Assembly (NCBI RefSeq): GCF_900699765.1
Contig: NZ_CAADHO010000005.1
Coordinates: forward strand, 124,001-188,000
Length of the DNA stretch: 64,000 nt
Origin: Desulfoluna butyratoxydans
Lineage (GTDB): Bacteria > Desulfobacterota > Desulfobacteria > Desulfobacterales > Desulfolunaceae
Direction of reading: 5' to 3'
Position 1 is the first letter of the stretch, and each line of letters begins with the position of its first letter. The position numbers were made by a program, and so were the translations under genes. The notes below the pieces were generated by a model. That model had not been told where the DNA came from. It made no database searches and was given only the letters and a program-made list of their open reading frames with translations. This document shows, in pieces, positions 18,129-27,318 of this stretch.

Positions 18129-19835
18129 TCAGGAAGCGCGTCGCCCCTGGGGTCGGCGACCGCCGCCACGGTTGGTCCGGCGCGCGCCGCGCCAGGCGGA
18201 GTCCCCTCCACCCTGCATCTCAACGAACAGGCGCTGCCCGTCCAGGGTCGCCCCTTTCATGGCATGGAATACGTGACGGGCCAGCCCGCCTTCCACCTCG
18301 AAGTAGGAGGCGTCCTTGCCGATGTCGATGCGTCCGATCTGGCGGGATGAAATACCGGCACGTTCGCACACCAGGCGAATGACCGCACCCTGGTTGATGC
18401 GGTTGTTGGCCCCTTTGTTGAAAGTAATGCGCTGCATGCCTGAAGAGCGGGAGTCACCGTAGGATCGGTTCCCACGGTCCTGACGGGGACGACGGGGCTG
18501 CGCACCGCGGTCGTTGATGTCCTCCGCCCCTTTGTAGGCTGCGGCCACACTGTTGAACCGCTCGGCCACGATCTGATTGATCAGCTCTTCTTTGGTCAAC
18601 CCCTCAAGGGATTCGTAAACAGAAGGCAGGTACTCGCCCACGGCGTCGTAGTCCACCTCAACAGCCTTGAGCTTCTCCACCATATCGGCCAGCTTGAGTT
18701 TGCAGATGGCCTCCCCTTCGGGCACCTTGCACGCCTTAAAACGAATCCCGCACCGCGCGGCCACAAGGCCGAGTTTGCGGTGATCGCGCCAGCTCATGAT
18801 CACAAGGGACTTTCCGGATCGACCCGCACGGGCCGTTCGCCCGCTGCGGTGGGTATAGGCCGCCACCTCATCGGGGAGGCCAAAGTGGATCACGTGGGAG
18901 ATCCCTTCCACATCGATCCCGCGGGCGGCAACGTCTGTTGCCACGAGGAGTTTGAGGCGACGGTTCCTGAAACGCTGCATCACCACATCGCGCTGCTGCT
19001 GGGAGAGGTCACCGTGGAGAGCATCGGCATCGTAGCCCGCCTCCAGAAGGGATTCTGCCACCTGCCGGGTTTCATGGCGGGTGCGGCAAAAGACGACCCC
19101 GTAGATATCCGGGTAGCCGTCGATGATGCGCTTCAGGGCCACGAGCTGTGCGCCGGGGCGAACCACGTAGTTTTCGTGGTCGATGCGTGCCGAGGTGCTG
19201 TTTTTCTTGCCCACGGTCACCTCCACCGGATCGGTCATGAAGCCACGGGCAATGGCCGCGACCCCCTTGGGCATGGTGGCGGAGAAAAGCCAGGTTGCCG
19301 AAGAGTCCGGGGTCTCCTTGAGGATGTCGTCAATGGCCTCTTTAAAACCCATGTTGAGCATCTCATCTGCTTCGTCCAGAACCACATTGGTCACATTGGA
19401 GAGATCCACCACGCCACGTCCCATGAGGTCCAGCAGACGACCCGGGGTAGCCACAACGATCTGAGATCCGCGCTTGACCTGACGGATCTGAAGGGCAATG
19501 GAGGAACCGCCGTAAATGGAGGCGATCTGAAGTGAGGGGATGTTCGTTGCAAAGGCAAGGAAATCCCGGGAAATCTGGATGCAGAGTTCACGGGTGGGAC
19601 AGAGCACAACGGCCTGGATACGGCGGTTGTCCGTCTGGATACGGTTGATCAGGGGAAGGCCGAAGGCAGCGGTCTTGCCGGTTCCTGTCTGGGCAAGGGC
19701 CACAAGGTCCCCTGTGTTCTCTCGCAGGGTGTCCAGGGCTTTTTCCTGAATGGGGGTGGGCTCGGTGAACCCAAGGGCGGCTACGGCGTCAACCAGTTCC
19801 TGACGCAATCCAAACTCATCAAAACAAAGGGACAT
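18129..19835 (-). CDS. deaD: DEAD-box ATP-dependent RNA helicase
   Basis: Unwinds RNA during ribosome assembly, mRNA decay and cold adaptation. Motifs in order: Q motif FTEPTPIQ, I AQTGTGKT, Ia PTRELCIQ, Ib TPGRLLD, II VLDEADEML, III SATMP, V VATDVAARGIDV, VI HRSGRTARAG. A basic linker (about residues 435-470) leads to a C-terminal DbpA-like RNA-binding domain (INQGAVIRLVCERAGISSRQIGRIDI) and an Arg/Gly-rich tail. This arrangement fits the DeaD/CsdA subgroup; assignment to csdA rather than dbpA is less certain. The start ATG 19835 opens the Q-motif domain directly. Confidence 0.93.
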   Translation of the reverse strand: MSLCFDEFGLRQELVDAVAALGFTEPTPIQEKALDTLRENTGDLVALAQTGTGKTAAFGLPLINRIQTDNRRIQAVVLCPTRELCIQISRDFLAFATNIPSLQIASIYGGSSIALQIRQVKRGSQIVVATPGRLLDLMGRGVVDLSNVTNVVLDEADEMLNMGFKEAIDDILKETPDSSATWLFSATMPKGVAAIARGFMTDPVEVTVGKKNSTSARIDHENYVVRPGAQLVALKRIIDGYPDIYGVVFCRTRHETRQVAESLLEAGYDADALHGDLSQQQRDVVMQRFRNRRLKLLVATDVAARGIDVEGISHVIHFGLPDEVAAYTHRSGRTARAGRSGKSLVIMSWRDHRKLGLVAARCGIRFKACKVPEGEAICKLKLADMVEKLKAVEVDYDAVGEYLPSVYESLEGLTKEELINQIVAERFNSVAAAYKGAEDINDRGAQPRRPRQDRGNRSYGDSRSSGMQRITFNKGANNRINQGAVIRLVCERAGISSRQIGRIDIGKDASYFEVEGGLARHVFHAMKGATLDGQRLFVEMQGGGDSAWRGARRTNRGGGRRPQGRRAS

Positions 19836-20164
19836 AATATTCGCTTACTCTCTTTCATCACGCACGGGCGTGGTGGTGGTTGTTGTCGCAAACCGTCACC
19901 GAATCCACTGATATCTTCCCTTTCTCGCACCGGCACCGCAGTGCATCACAAGGCACAAGAGACATCAAACCCAGGACGTGTCGCGAACATATTTTTCTTA
20001 AAGGCCTTCCCTGAAGGCCGCAAGCCCCGGACAGGGGTCCGGGAACAGGGCATACAAAAAGGGCGGCACGCAGGCATTGGATCAGCCCGGTGGATCGCCC
20101 GAACATATCAAATAAAAACGGTTTTCATAACCATGGGGGTGCAGTCGCGGAGAAAGGTGCGGTT
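19836..20164. other. Leader region upstream of the RNA helicase
   Basis: 329 bp between the helicase and the YkgJ-like gene, both on the minus strand. A 7-bp inverted repeat GGCCTTC/GAAGGCC (20003-20019) has a short T-run on the minus strand and may be a weak terminator of the upstream gene. A long mRNA leader, as in cold-inducible helicases, is possible. Confidence 0.45.
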
Positions 20165-20779
20165 CTACACCAGAAACGCCATGGCCTCCGGGAGCGGCAA
20201 AACACCGTTTCCGGGCCAGGACATGAGGCGCGCCAGTTCGTCCCGAACCACCCCGAGGATAAAATTCCTGAAGGGGGTGTTGTCGACTTCGGCGTTTGCC
20301 TCCCGGGCCAGAAAGGCCCTTCGGCACTGCTCCTTGTCCACGGCGTGCCACGCTCGGCACACCAGGGGCCGTACCGGGTAAACCCGGCAGACGTTTTCAT
20401 GAAGGAAAATACAAGGCGTCCGGTGCCAGACAGCGACGCGCTCATCCAGGGAGCGGCCCTTTGTGAGGTCCAGGTTGCGGGCGATCCGCTTCAGGGTGTC
20501 GTCGCGCTCGGCCGCCTGAAAATGGGTATCCATCCAGTCACGCAGCCATTCCGCTTCGGGTCGGGACACGGGAACCTGGGCATGACAACACCAGCCGCAT
20601 CCTTTCCGGCAGTCCGAGACCCCTTCAAGCCCCTGATCCGCCTCCACCTTTGCCACCATGTATTCGCCCATCTCACAGCCGACAGCTGCAAGACGAGGGC
20701 CTGCTTCCTCCTGCGGGCACTCTTCGGCAACACGCACCAGCACCTCGCGGACCGCGGCGTCCCATGCACCTTCAGCCAT
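20165..20779 (-). CDS. YkgJ-family cysteine-cluster protein
   Basis: The YkgJ family (zinc/iron-chelating, UPF0153) has a conserved Cys pattern, seen here as CRKGCGWCCHAQ and CIFLHENVCRVYPVRPLVCR. The biochemical role is not established; a metal or Fe-S cluster is likely. I start at ATG 20779, where AAGGTG lies a few nt upstream and overlaps helix residues; an in-frame GTG at 20824 would add 15 residues and lacks a good Shine-Dalgarno. No operon partner is apparent except the helicase downstream after 329 bp. Confidence 0.85.
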   Translation of the reverse strand: MAEGAWDAAVREVLVRVAEECPQEEAGPRLAAVGCEMGEYMVAKVEADQGLEGVSDCRKGCGWCCHAQVPVSRPEAEWLRDWMDTHFQAAERDDTLKRIARNLDLTKGRSLDERVAVWHRTPCIFLHENVCRVYPVRPLVCRAWHAVDKEQCRRAFLAREANAEVDNTPFRNFILGVVRDELARLMSWPGNGVLPLPEAMAFLV

Positions 20780-21232
20780 GGTTTTCACCTTTTCAAGTAA
20801 GGGATAAACCTGGCCCAAAGGCACTCAACACCATGTTGGATCCAACTTGAGAAGGACTTTATAAAAGGGCGGGAACGTTCAGATATGAGGTCGCCTTGAT
20901 ATAAGGACATCTCCCAAAGGAGTCAGGTACGGACGGGAGCATCGGTCATTCACGGCAGGATGTCAACTTATTTCTTTGTTTGTCTCCAGGTAAATACCCG
21001 CCCGCGAAAAAAAGTTCCCTCCCCCCATTGGAGCCCGGCGCCCATGAAAAGCATTTTTTAAGGTGGATTCAGGAAGTTAATTGTGATATGTATGGACTCG
21101 TTTGACATAGACACCCGGCAACAGGGCGCCTTGGGATTTACGACAACGCCTGTGACTGTCTAATGCGTTGACAGCAATCCCGGCAACACCCCCTGCGGCG
21201 TGCCACGTTTTTTCTGTAAGGAGTTTGATTGC
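20780..21232. other. Divergent intergenic region
   Basis: 453 bp with promoters for the YkgJ-like gene (minus) and a small lipoprotein (plus). TTGACA occurs at 21102-21107 and 21173-21178, each without a convincing -10. No gene or RNA recognised. Confidence 0.45.
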
Positions 21233-21700
21233 ATGAGCCTTGAAAAAGTGTCGATCCTGATCGTAACGGCCTTAACGGTTTTCATCGCGTCCTGCGGTGG
21301 AACCACCATGAAATCCGGGTCCACCTACGCCTCGCGCGAAATGGGCCACAACGCAGCAATGAAAACAACCCGGGCATGCGAACAGATGCCCGAGCGAATC
21401 TACGAAAAAGAGGGCTGGAAGCTCGTGGTCTACGTCACCAACAAAGGCACACGAAGCCAGGGCATCCACGGAGACCTCTTTCATAACGGTTCTCCCGTTT
21501 CAGGCAAAAAGGGAGAGACCCTCACAACCCCCCTCGGAGAACTCTACTACCACGGCTCAGAAATGGAGAGGGCCAACCTCTGGGATACCACCGGCTGGAC
21601 CATCACCGGCCAATCCGGCTTCTTTAATCTCTCCAGCCCGCCGTCCGACCCAGAAGGCGAAGAGCAGGCCTCCCGCCCCCTGGAGTACGGCATCGGTTAA
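21233..21700 (+). CDS. Small lipoprotein, unknown function
   Basis: A 155-aa protein with a lipoprotein signal peptide (VSILIVTALTVFIASC) whose Cys becomes lipidated. The mature part has a beta-rich segment (EGWKLVVYVTNKGTRSQGIHGDLFHNG) and GELYYHGSEMERANLWDTTGW. I do not recognise the family. ATG 21233 is chosen because TAAGGAG is 10 nt upstream and the signal starts properly. Its stop lies 12 nt from the 3' end of the convergent transglycosylase gene. Confidence 0.75.
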   Translation: MSLEKVSILIVTALTVFIASCGGTTMKSGSTYASREMGHNAAMKTTRACEQMPERIYEKEGWKLVVYVTNKGTRSQGIHGDLFHNGSPVSGKKGETLTTPLGELYYHGSEMERANLWDTTGWTITGQSGFFNLSSPPSDPEGEEQASRPLEYGIG

Positions 21701-21712
21701 TAAAAATACACA

Positions 21713-22957
21713 TTACGCCCGATACGTCGGTATGCGCATGGAAACCCGCTGCAAATAGTCGCGGGTTTCTTTGTGGGGCAATTTCCGGACAAGCACCTTG
21801 TAGACCTTCTCCGGCGGCATGCTGTTGATCTTCTTTGCCGCCTTCTCGATATTCGTGGTGCCGATAAAGGCCCGCGCCACGTTGCCCGCACCGGTGTTGT
21901 ATGCCGCAATCACGCAATACAGACGGCTTTCCGGGTTCTTGACGGACGCCAGGTAGCGATCGTTTAAAATATAGAGATACGCCACGCCCATGGCGATGTT
22001 GTTCCGTCCGTTGTAAAGGTACGACGGCGAGAGCACAACATCTTTGCCGAGGACCACCTTGGAGGCATCCCGACCGGCACTTTTGGGCACGATCTGCATG
22101 AGCCCGTAAGCCGGCACATAAGAACGAGCCATGGGGTTGAACGCACTCTCCGTCTCCATGACCGCCAGCACAAGGGCCGGGTCCACACCGCGCTTGGCGG
22201 CCTGCCTCTTCACGTCAGGCAGATAGGCCCTGGCCTTGACAGCCCGCCCCGTGGACGGAATCTTCACTTCCAGGGTTACCACATTGGCCCCGGCCTGTTT
22301 GGGGGCTTTCTTTACGGCCGTTGTGGCCGTTCCCATCAGCCCGGCCATGGACGCATCGATCTCCTTGTCGGAGGGGCGAAGCTTCCCCGTCACCATGTCG
22401 GCCACAATGGGCTTGCTCCCCACGTCGGCCTGCTCCAGTTGCGAGGGGGCCACCTGCTTTTTCAGCTTCTTCTCCACCCCCGCGGTAAACTGGTCGGCCT
22501 TGTACGCCCCTTTGGCGCTTTGGTGCATCAGGTCCTTTAGGTGCCCTTCAAGGACCTTCTCGGGCTTCTTTTCCGATGCAGGAACCACCACGCTGACCTT
22601 GATGACTCCCTTTTCATAGTCCACGACCTTCTTTACCTTGAAATCGGAGGAGTAGCCCACGTAGGTTTTTTTCGTGGAGACCTCGGGCACGCCCCAGACC
22701 TTGAGGATCTTGCTCCGATACGACGCAAACTCCTCGTCAATGATGGCCTTGTAAGCCGCGTACTCGTCGGCGATTCCCGTTTTGTAGCGCTCAAAATCCG
22801 CTTCATCGGATTTAAAGGCAGCAAACTCGCTCTGGGCGTCTGCCATCCCTTCGGCCCATGCCGAGGCCGTCACCCCACAGATAAGGGCAAAACAAAGGGC
22901 CAAAGCAGCCCCCCGCAGGGCGACTGCACACCGTACATTCATTTTGAAACCACCCAT
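21713..22957 (-). CDS. MltC-like lytic transglycosylase
   Basis: Cleaves peptidoglycan glycan strands to 1,6-anhydro products. A signal peptide (ALALCFALICGVTASAWA) is followed by a DUF3393-like Phe/Tyr-Glu repeat region (SEFAAFKSDEADFERYKTGI and onward to about residue 85), a beta domain, and a C-terminal SLT domain with catalytic Glu in AVMETESAFNP and the motifs YGLMQI and AAYNTGAGNVAR. Unlike E. coli MltC there is no lipobox Cys at the signal end. ATG 22957 has AGGAG about 8 nt upstream. The start overlaps the end of the upstream LPP20-type gene by 19 nt, so they are co-translated. Confidence 0.88.
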   Translation of the reverse strand: MGGFKMNVRCAVALRGAALALCFALICGVTASAWAEGMADAQSEFAAFKSDEADFERYKTGIADEYAAYKAIIDEEFASYRSKILKVWGVPEVSTKKTYVGYSSDFKVKKVVDYEKGVIKVSVVVPASEKKPEKVLEGHLKDLMHQSAKGAYKADQFTAGVEKKLKKQVAPSQLEQADVGSKPIVADMVTGKLRPSDKEIDASMAGLMGTATTAVKKAPKQAGANVVTLEVKIPSTGRAVKARAYLPDVKRQAAKRGVDPALVLAVMETESAFNPMARSYVPAYGLMQIVPKSAGRDASKVVLGKDVVLSPSYLYNGRNNIAMGVAYLYILNDRYLASVKNPESRLYCVIAAYNTGAGNVARAFIGTTNIEKAAKKINSMPPEKVYKVLVRKLPHKETRDYLQRVSMRIPTYRA

Positions 22958-23343
22958 ACAAACAGCTCCTCGGTTACAGGGTCCTTCCAGGATGCCCTGA
23001 CAACAGCCGTCACCGTCTGGTTGTCGACAGTCTGGAAACTCCAGCTCTCCATGCTGGTACTCGTTCCGGCCCTGGTGCCGGTTGTGCCCACCAGGGACAC
23101 GTTGCTGATGGTTGTCCCCTTCTGCATGGCAATTTCATCAAGGGCACGCCGAATGGCCTGCTTCCTCTGGGCGCTGTAGCCGTTAAGGTGAGGACGGCAA
23201 CTGCCCACACCGGCCATCGCCCCGCCGTCCGACGGATTCAGGATCCATGCCGGAGGATGTGTGGCAGGTGCCGTTGCACCGGTGCATCCCCCCAAAACCA
23301 ACAGACAGGCCATCATACCCACAAGCACATATACTCGTTTCAC
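22939..23343 (-). CDS. LPP20-type lipoprotein (short)
   Basis: GTG 23343 is the most likely start: GGGAGG lies 7 nt upstream and translation yields VKRVYVLVGMMACLLVLGGC, a clean lipoprotein signal. The mature protein has AWILNPSDGGAMAGVGSC and an amphipathic helix with RRALDEIAM, followed by beta strands ending MESWSFQTVDNQTVTAVVRASW, as in LPP20 family lipoproteins (first described as an antigen in Helicobacter). A longer in-frame ATG reading from 23421 has no signal sense. It overlaps the transglycosylase start, and a second LPP20-type lipoprotein lies 331 bp upstream. Confidence 0.8.
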   Translation of the reverse strand: MKRVYVLVGMMACLLVLGGCTGATAPATHPPAWILNPSDGGAMAGVGSCRPHLNGYSAQRKQAIRRALDEIAMQKGTTISNVSLVGTTGTRAGTSTSMESWSFQTVDNQTVTAVVRASWKDPVTEELFVWVVSK

Positions 23344-23674
23344 ACCGCATCCTCCCATGTGATGCACGTCCGCCCACGCGTCCGGACGATCCATATTTTG
23401 CCCGAGCATTCGGGCCCCCACCCCGCATCACAAAACAAAACACCGCGCCTGTGAACAGGTATCACACACGCGGCAAAAAAAATCAGAGAAACTCTCGCCC
23501 ACGGCACCCGAAAGGCGCGTCATGTATCGTTCCTGACCGGTGCCCGCCGGTGTTCAATGCCACCCGGCGTTTCACGCGAGCCCTCACCCCCCTCTATCAC
23601 GCCCACCCAGGGAGGGAGGGCCTAAGCAGCCCTCCCCCCGTCGTGGAATCATCCGGTCAGCGGCACCCGAAGGA
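23344..23674. other. Intergenic region between two LPP20-type genes
   Basis: 331 bp. GGAGGGC (23615-23621) and GCCCTCC (23629-23635) form a 7-bp hairpin without a T-run. A short CGGCACCCGAA motif occurs twice (near 23503 and 23662). No gene supported. Confidence 0.5.
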
Positions 23675-24241
23675 CTACATGCTGCCGAACTCTTTTTCGA
23701 TCTCTTTATCCAGCTCTTCGTGGCCTTTTTTGGCCTGGAACTTCTGCCAGAGGGCCTTGTCGTTCTTGTAGCTGGTCACGGCCGCCTGCTTCATGGCGTC
23801 GGCAACCCCGGCAACAGCTTCGGGCTGAAGGGCCACGAGCACGTAGATCTCTTCATTGGCCTTGTCCAGATGAACGTTCTTGATCTGGCTTCCGGTAAGA
23901 TCCACCTTGGCAACCTGCTTGGACACATTGGTGAACACCTTGTCCACGGTGGTGTCGTCGCCGACGCCGGTGGTCTCAGTGAAGTTCTTGATCATGTTCT
24001 TCACTTTGACGTTGATGCTGCGAGCGATCTCGTCACGGGCATTGGAGGTCGCCTCAAGCTTGGCAAAGCTCATCCCGGCAGGGCCGACCTTGGCGGAACC
24101 CACGGCACTGATCCCGCCTTCAGGGGGCATCAGGACCCAAGAGGGAAGATCGCTGGGCGCAACCTGGGGGCTGCTCTGGCAACCGGTCATCACAAATGCA
24201 CAACATACCACCAGCAGTACCGCTGTCCATACTCGTTTCAT
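23675..24241 (-). CDS. LPP20-type lipoprotein (long)
   Basis: A 188-aa lipoprotein: signal MKRVWTAVLLVVCCAFVMTGC, then LPSWVLMPPEGGISAVGSAKV, an A-rich helix ATSNARDEIARSINVKVKNM, beta strands with EEIYVLVAL, and a basic-acidic C-terminal helix. The WV..P....I.AVG opening and the following helix are typical of the LPP20 family, whose members are outer-membrane or surface lipoproteins of unknown role. GGAGAATGAGACG before ATG 24241 fixes the start. It lies downstream of the transglutaminase-like gene on the same strand, and is likely co-transcribed with it. Confidence 0.82.
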   Translation of the reverse strand: MKRVWTAVLLVVCCAFVMTGCQSSPQVAPSDLPSWVLMPPEGGISAVGSAKVGPAGMSFAKLEATSNARDEIARSINVKVKNMIKNFTETTGVGDDTTVDKVFTNVSKQVAKVDLTGSQIKNVHLDKANEEIYVLVALQPEAVAGVADAMKQAAVTSYKNDKALWQKFQAKKGHEELDKEIEKEFGSM

Positions 24242-24352
24242 CGTCTCATTCTCCTTTGTGTAATTGATGGGGCAGCCCGGTATCGTTTTTTCGAGACCAC
24301 CACCTTTTCACGGCATCCTTGACCAGGGTCATAGCTGTAACACGGAAGTCGG

Positions 24353-25981
24353 TTACTGCCAGTTCCGGATTTTCACCACATCGGGATTCCGTCGTTTGTA
24401 TTTAGGCATCGCCATACCGGCCGATGCATTGATATACGTCGGGTCACAAACGATATACTTCCTGTTGTTCATCACCACGTAATCTCCGGGTACGTTATCG
24501 TTGAACCGAACCGCCGTTGCCACATGGCCGGGGTAATTGAGCCCCACCACATCGAGCTTCAGGATCCGGCGAACGAGGTAAGCAAAAAGAAAGGATCGGT
24601 CCTCGCAATCCGAATAGGGATACCAGATGGTCTCCTCGGGGAGCATGTACTTTTCACGGCCGAGCTGATCATCATCGGTTTTGTAGGCGAAGGCCTTCTG
24701 GGAAAAGCCCAGGAGGTAATCCACCGCCTCCTTCTCGCTCTTGCCCTCGAGTTTTTCCTTCAATTCCCTGACCATGGAGTAGTTCAGTTCATCGGAAGTC
24801 AGGGCATCAAAGTAAATCTTGATGTTGGTCTGGGGATAGTACCGGTAGTAGTCTACCAGGCTCTGGTTGTACGAGACCTTAACGGACTGGGGCTCCCCTC
24901 CGTACTCAAAACGAAGCTCCTTCTCCGTAATCTCGGGCTTCAGGGTCGGCACCTTGAGAAGCCGGTAATCCATCAGGCGGTCAGCCTTGGGATACTTGCC
25001 CTTGTATGTGTAAAGCTTCCCCAGCTTTTCCCTGCTGCCGTCAAAGGTCACGGCGTAGTACCGGGTTCCCTGGAGCGTAAGGTACGACACGCTGTAGAGG
25101 GTGTTTCGCGACGGAAGCAACAGATAGACCCGATCATCGGAATACCCCACCCGGGCGTCGTACCCGCTCTTAACGGACATAAACCAGGTAAACAGGTTGG
25201 CCAGATCCCGGTCGTTGCCGTGCACGGCCAGGCCGCAGGTAAAAAGAAAGTTATGGTATCCCCAGTCATTGAGACCGAGGTCCCCGGACATGTCCCGGGC
25301 CTGGGACAAAAAGGCCTCAAACTGCGCCGACTGGCTCATGGCTTCCCAGTAGGCGGCGATGGCCGGCTTGAGCGGAGGCGTAAGGGACGCCTCGGGAAAA
25401 GAGAACTCGCCGCGGAACAGGTGATTTGCACCGAAGAAGGAGACGGAAAGCCCAACAGGGATCATCTCGGGCTCTACGCCGGAAGGCTCGTCAAAGGGTG
25501 AGGGCTCTTCCGGAACCACGAGAACGTCCGGTTCGGGCACAGGTACCACCACCACAGGGGGCTCTGCCGGGGCCGGTGTAACGCCCTCTTCCCCGTCCTC
25601 ACCGGGAAGAGCAACGGGCTCGGGAGGCAAAGACGGCGGCAAGGCAGGAAGCACGATCTCCCCCACAGGCGTGGCAGGTTCAGGGGGTGCTTGCCCCCCA
25701 TCCTCTTCGCCCTCGGTCACAGGAGCCGGCGGCTTGGCCACGGGGATGGCCGACGGCTTGGGGATACTGTCCCTGACAACCCCGCGGGAGGCATCGAACT
25801 CCGCCCACTGGGCCTTGAGAAAATTGACGAATTCAGCATCCCGCTCATCGCGATACTGGGCAAAACTTCCCATCTCACTTTTGGCAAAATCTTCGAATTC
25901 GTCGGCCGAAAGCGGCATCGCTATCAGCAACGCCAGTGCGACGAGACAACCGGTGCGTATGCGTATGTTAAATGAAGCCAT
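24353..25981 (-). CDS. Secreted transglutaminase-like protein with Pro-rich linker
   Basis: A signal peptide (ending ALLIAMPLSA) precedes a short Phe/Tyr-Glu/Asp repeat (DEFEDFAKSEMGSFAQYRDE, then EFVNFLKAQWAEF) like that of the MltC-like protein, a Pro/Glu/Val-rich linker (about residues 75-180), and a C-terminal transglutaminase-type domain with the order Cys-His-Asp: YSDCEDRSFLF, YPGHVATAV, VCDPTYINAS. Such domains can be proteases or crosslinkers; activity here is unknown. ATG 25981 is preferred because it gives a proper signal peptide; an earlier ATG at 26035 lacks a Shine-Dalgarno. First gene of the lipoprotein-transglycosylase block. Confidence 0.75.
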   Translation of the reverse strand: MASFNIRIRTGCLVALALLIAMPLSADEFEDFAKSEMGSFAQYRDERDAEFVNFLKAQWAEFDASRGVVRDSIPKPSAIPVAKPPAPVTEGEEDGGQAPPEPATPVGEIVLPALPPSLPPEPVALPGEDGEEGVTPAPAEPPVVVVPVPEPDVLVVPEEPSPFDEPSGVEPEMIPVGLSVSFFGANHLFRGEFSFPEASLTPPLKPAIAAYWEAMSQSAQFEAFLSQARDMSGDLGLNDWGYHNFLFTCGLAVHGNDRDLANLFTWFMSVKSGYDARVGYSDDRVYLLLPSRNTLYSVSYLTLQGTRYYAVTFDGSREKLGKLYTYKGKYPKADRLMDYRLLKVPTLKPEITEKELRFEYGGEPQSVKVSYNQSLVDYYRYYPQTNIKIYFDALTSDELNYSMVRELKEKLEGKSEKEAVDYLLGFSQKAFAYKTDDDQLGREKYMLPEETIWYPYSDCEDRSFLFAYLVRRILKLDVVGLNYPGHVATAVRFNDNVPGDYVVMNNRKYIVCDPTYINASAGMAMPKYKRRNPDVVKIRNWQ

Positions 25982-26289
25982 AATATGAAAGTCTCCGTGT
26001 ATGGAAGATGGCAGGAGCCATGGTGTTTTCTTCATTAGTCTGTTTTTAAAAAATACATGAACACGCCCCTGTTTTCAATGGCCTTTCGCGCTGCCTGCCG
26101 GCCCGCACCGCGGGCATGACAGCCTTGCCACTTACCCATATATTTACCACAGGAATCCGGTTGGGGGTTGTGAGTGGGATCACAGGGTCAAAAGATATCT
26201 CGACCCTTTGTTCCCACGGGTTTCGCTGCGCCGGGGAAGGCAGGACGCAGTGCCCGGAAAGGGCACCCCCGGCAAACGGACGGGATGCA
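25982..26289. other. Intergenic region upstream of transglutaminase-like gene
   Basis: 308 bp with no gene. It separates two minus-strand genes and probably carries the promoter of the envelope block, but I cannot point to a -35/-10 pair. Confidence 0.45.
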
Positions 26290-27204
26290 TCACGCAGCGG
26301 CTTTCGGGGGCTGCTTTTTCCATCGGGAGTGCATCCAGATCCACTGCCTGGGATGACGGCGAATCATGGACTCGTATACATTGGAACAGGTCTGGGTGTT
26401 CACCTGTGCATCGACGTAAGGCTCATCGGTGTGTTGAAGAGAGAGAGGCGACTGACACTCAATGGTATAGGTATAGTCGTCATTGAGACGAATAAACACG
26501 GGAACAATGGGAATATCGTGCTCTACCGCCATCATGGCGGGGATCACCGCGGTGTGGGCAGGCTTGCCGAAAAAATCCACAAAGACCCCTTTCACCTTGG
26601 TGTCCAGGTCAAACAACATGCCGTACACACAGCCGTTATTCAGACCGTCAAGCATTGTCTTCAAAGCATTTCCGCGTGCGGTATTGGAATATCCGGCCCC
26701 GTTGCGGTAGCCCACGATAATGGCATCGAGCCTCGGGTCATAGGAGCGTTTGGCGATGACGCGCAAGGGGATCCCCTTCTGAACCAGCCAGGTCCCCATG
26801 AGCTCCCAGTTGCCGAAGTGACCGGTCTGGAGCAGGACCCCGTTGCCCTTGGCCACCGCATCGGTAAGATAGTGAAAATTCTCTACCTTCACAATACGAT
26901 CCAGCCCCTGGCGTACCAGGTTCGGCAATCGCACGGCATCTGCGACACACACGGAAAGATTGTCGAACACGCCCTTGGACAGGCGGATAATCTCCTTTCG
27001 GGACATCTCATGCCCGAACGCACGTGTTAAATGGCGAAGACTCTTCTTTCGTTCATGGACAGCAAGGTACCAGGCAAGGCGCCCGACGCCCCGCATCAAC
27101 AGGATAGAGGCACGCCGATTCAGCGTCCGAAGCAGAGTGATGAGAGCCAAAATGGCGTAGTAGATGATATCATTCTTGATCTTTTTCACGAAACGCTTGT
27201 TCAT
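26290..27204 (-). CDS. LpxL/HtrB-type lysophospholipid acyltransferase
   Basis: Transfers acyl chains, most likely to lipid A or a similar lipid. One N-terminal membrane segment (IIYYAILALITLLRTL) anchors it; the catalytic HxxxxE/D-type motif is GHFGNWELMG, followed by a downstream GMLFDLDTKVKGVFVDFFGK (the family DQ..G....FFG block) and PIVPVFIR. Length (304 aa) is typical. The start ATG 27204 has GGACGA nearby; a TTG at 27216 is less likely. No lipid A pathway gene is adjacent, so the acceptor is not certain. Confidence 0.87.
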   Translation of the reverse strand: MNKRFVKKIKNDIIYYAILALITLLRTLNRRASILLMRGVGRLAWYLAVHERKKSLRHLTRAFGHEMSRKEIIRLSKGVFDNLSVCVADAVRLPNLVRQGLDRIVKVENFHYLTDAVAKGNGVLLQTGHFGNWELMGTWLVQKGIPLRVIAKRSYDPRLDAIIVGYRNGAGYSNTARGNALKTMLDGLNNGCVYGMLFDLDTKVKGVFVDFFGKPAHTAVIPAMMAVEHDIPIVPVFIRLNDDYTYTIECQSPLSLQHTDEPYVDAQVNTQTCSNVYESMIRRHPRQWIWMHSRWKKQPPKAAA

Positions 27205-27318
27205 TAAATCGTCCAAACCATGCTGAAAATCCTAAAAAAACAATGCCGCACGCGGCACCGGGTCGTTGCCGTTGACGCAACGATCCATGTCGGACACAGG
27301 CATATCACAGCCGACTGG

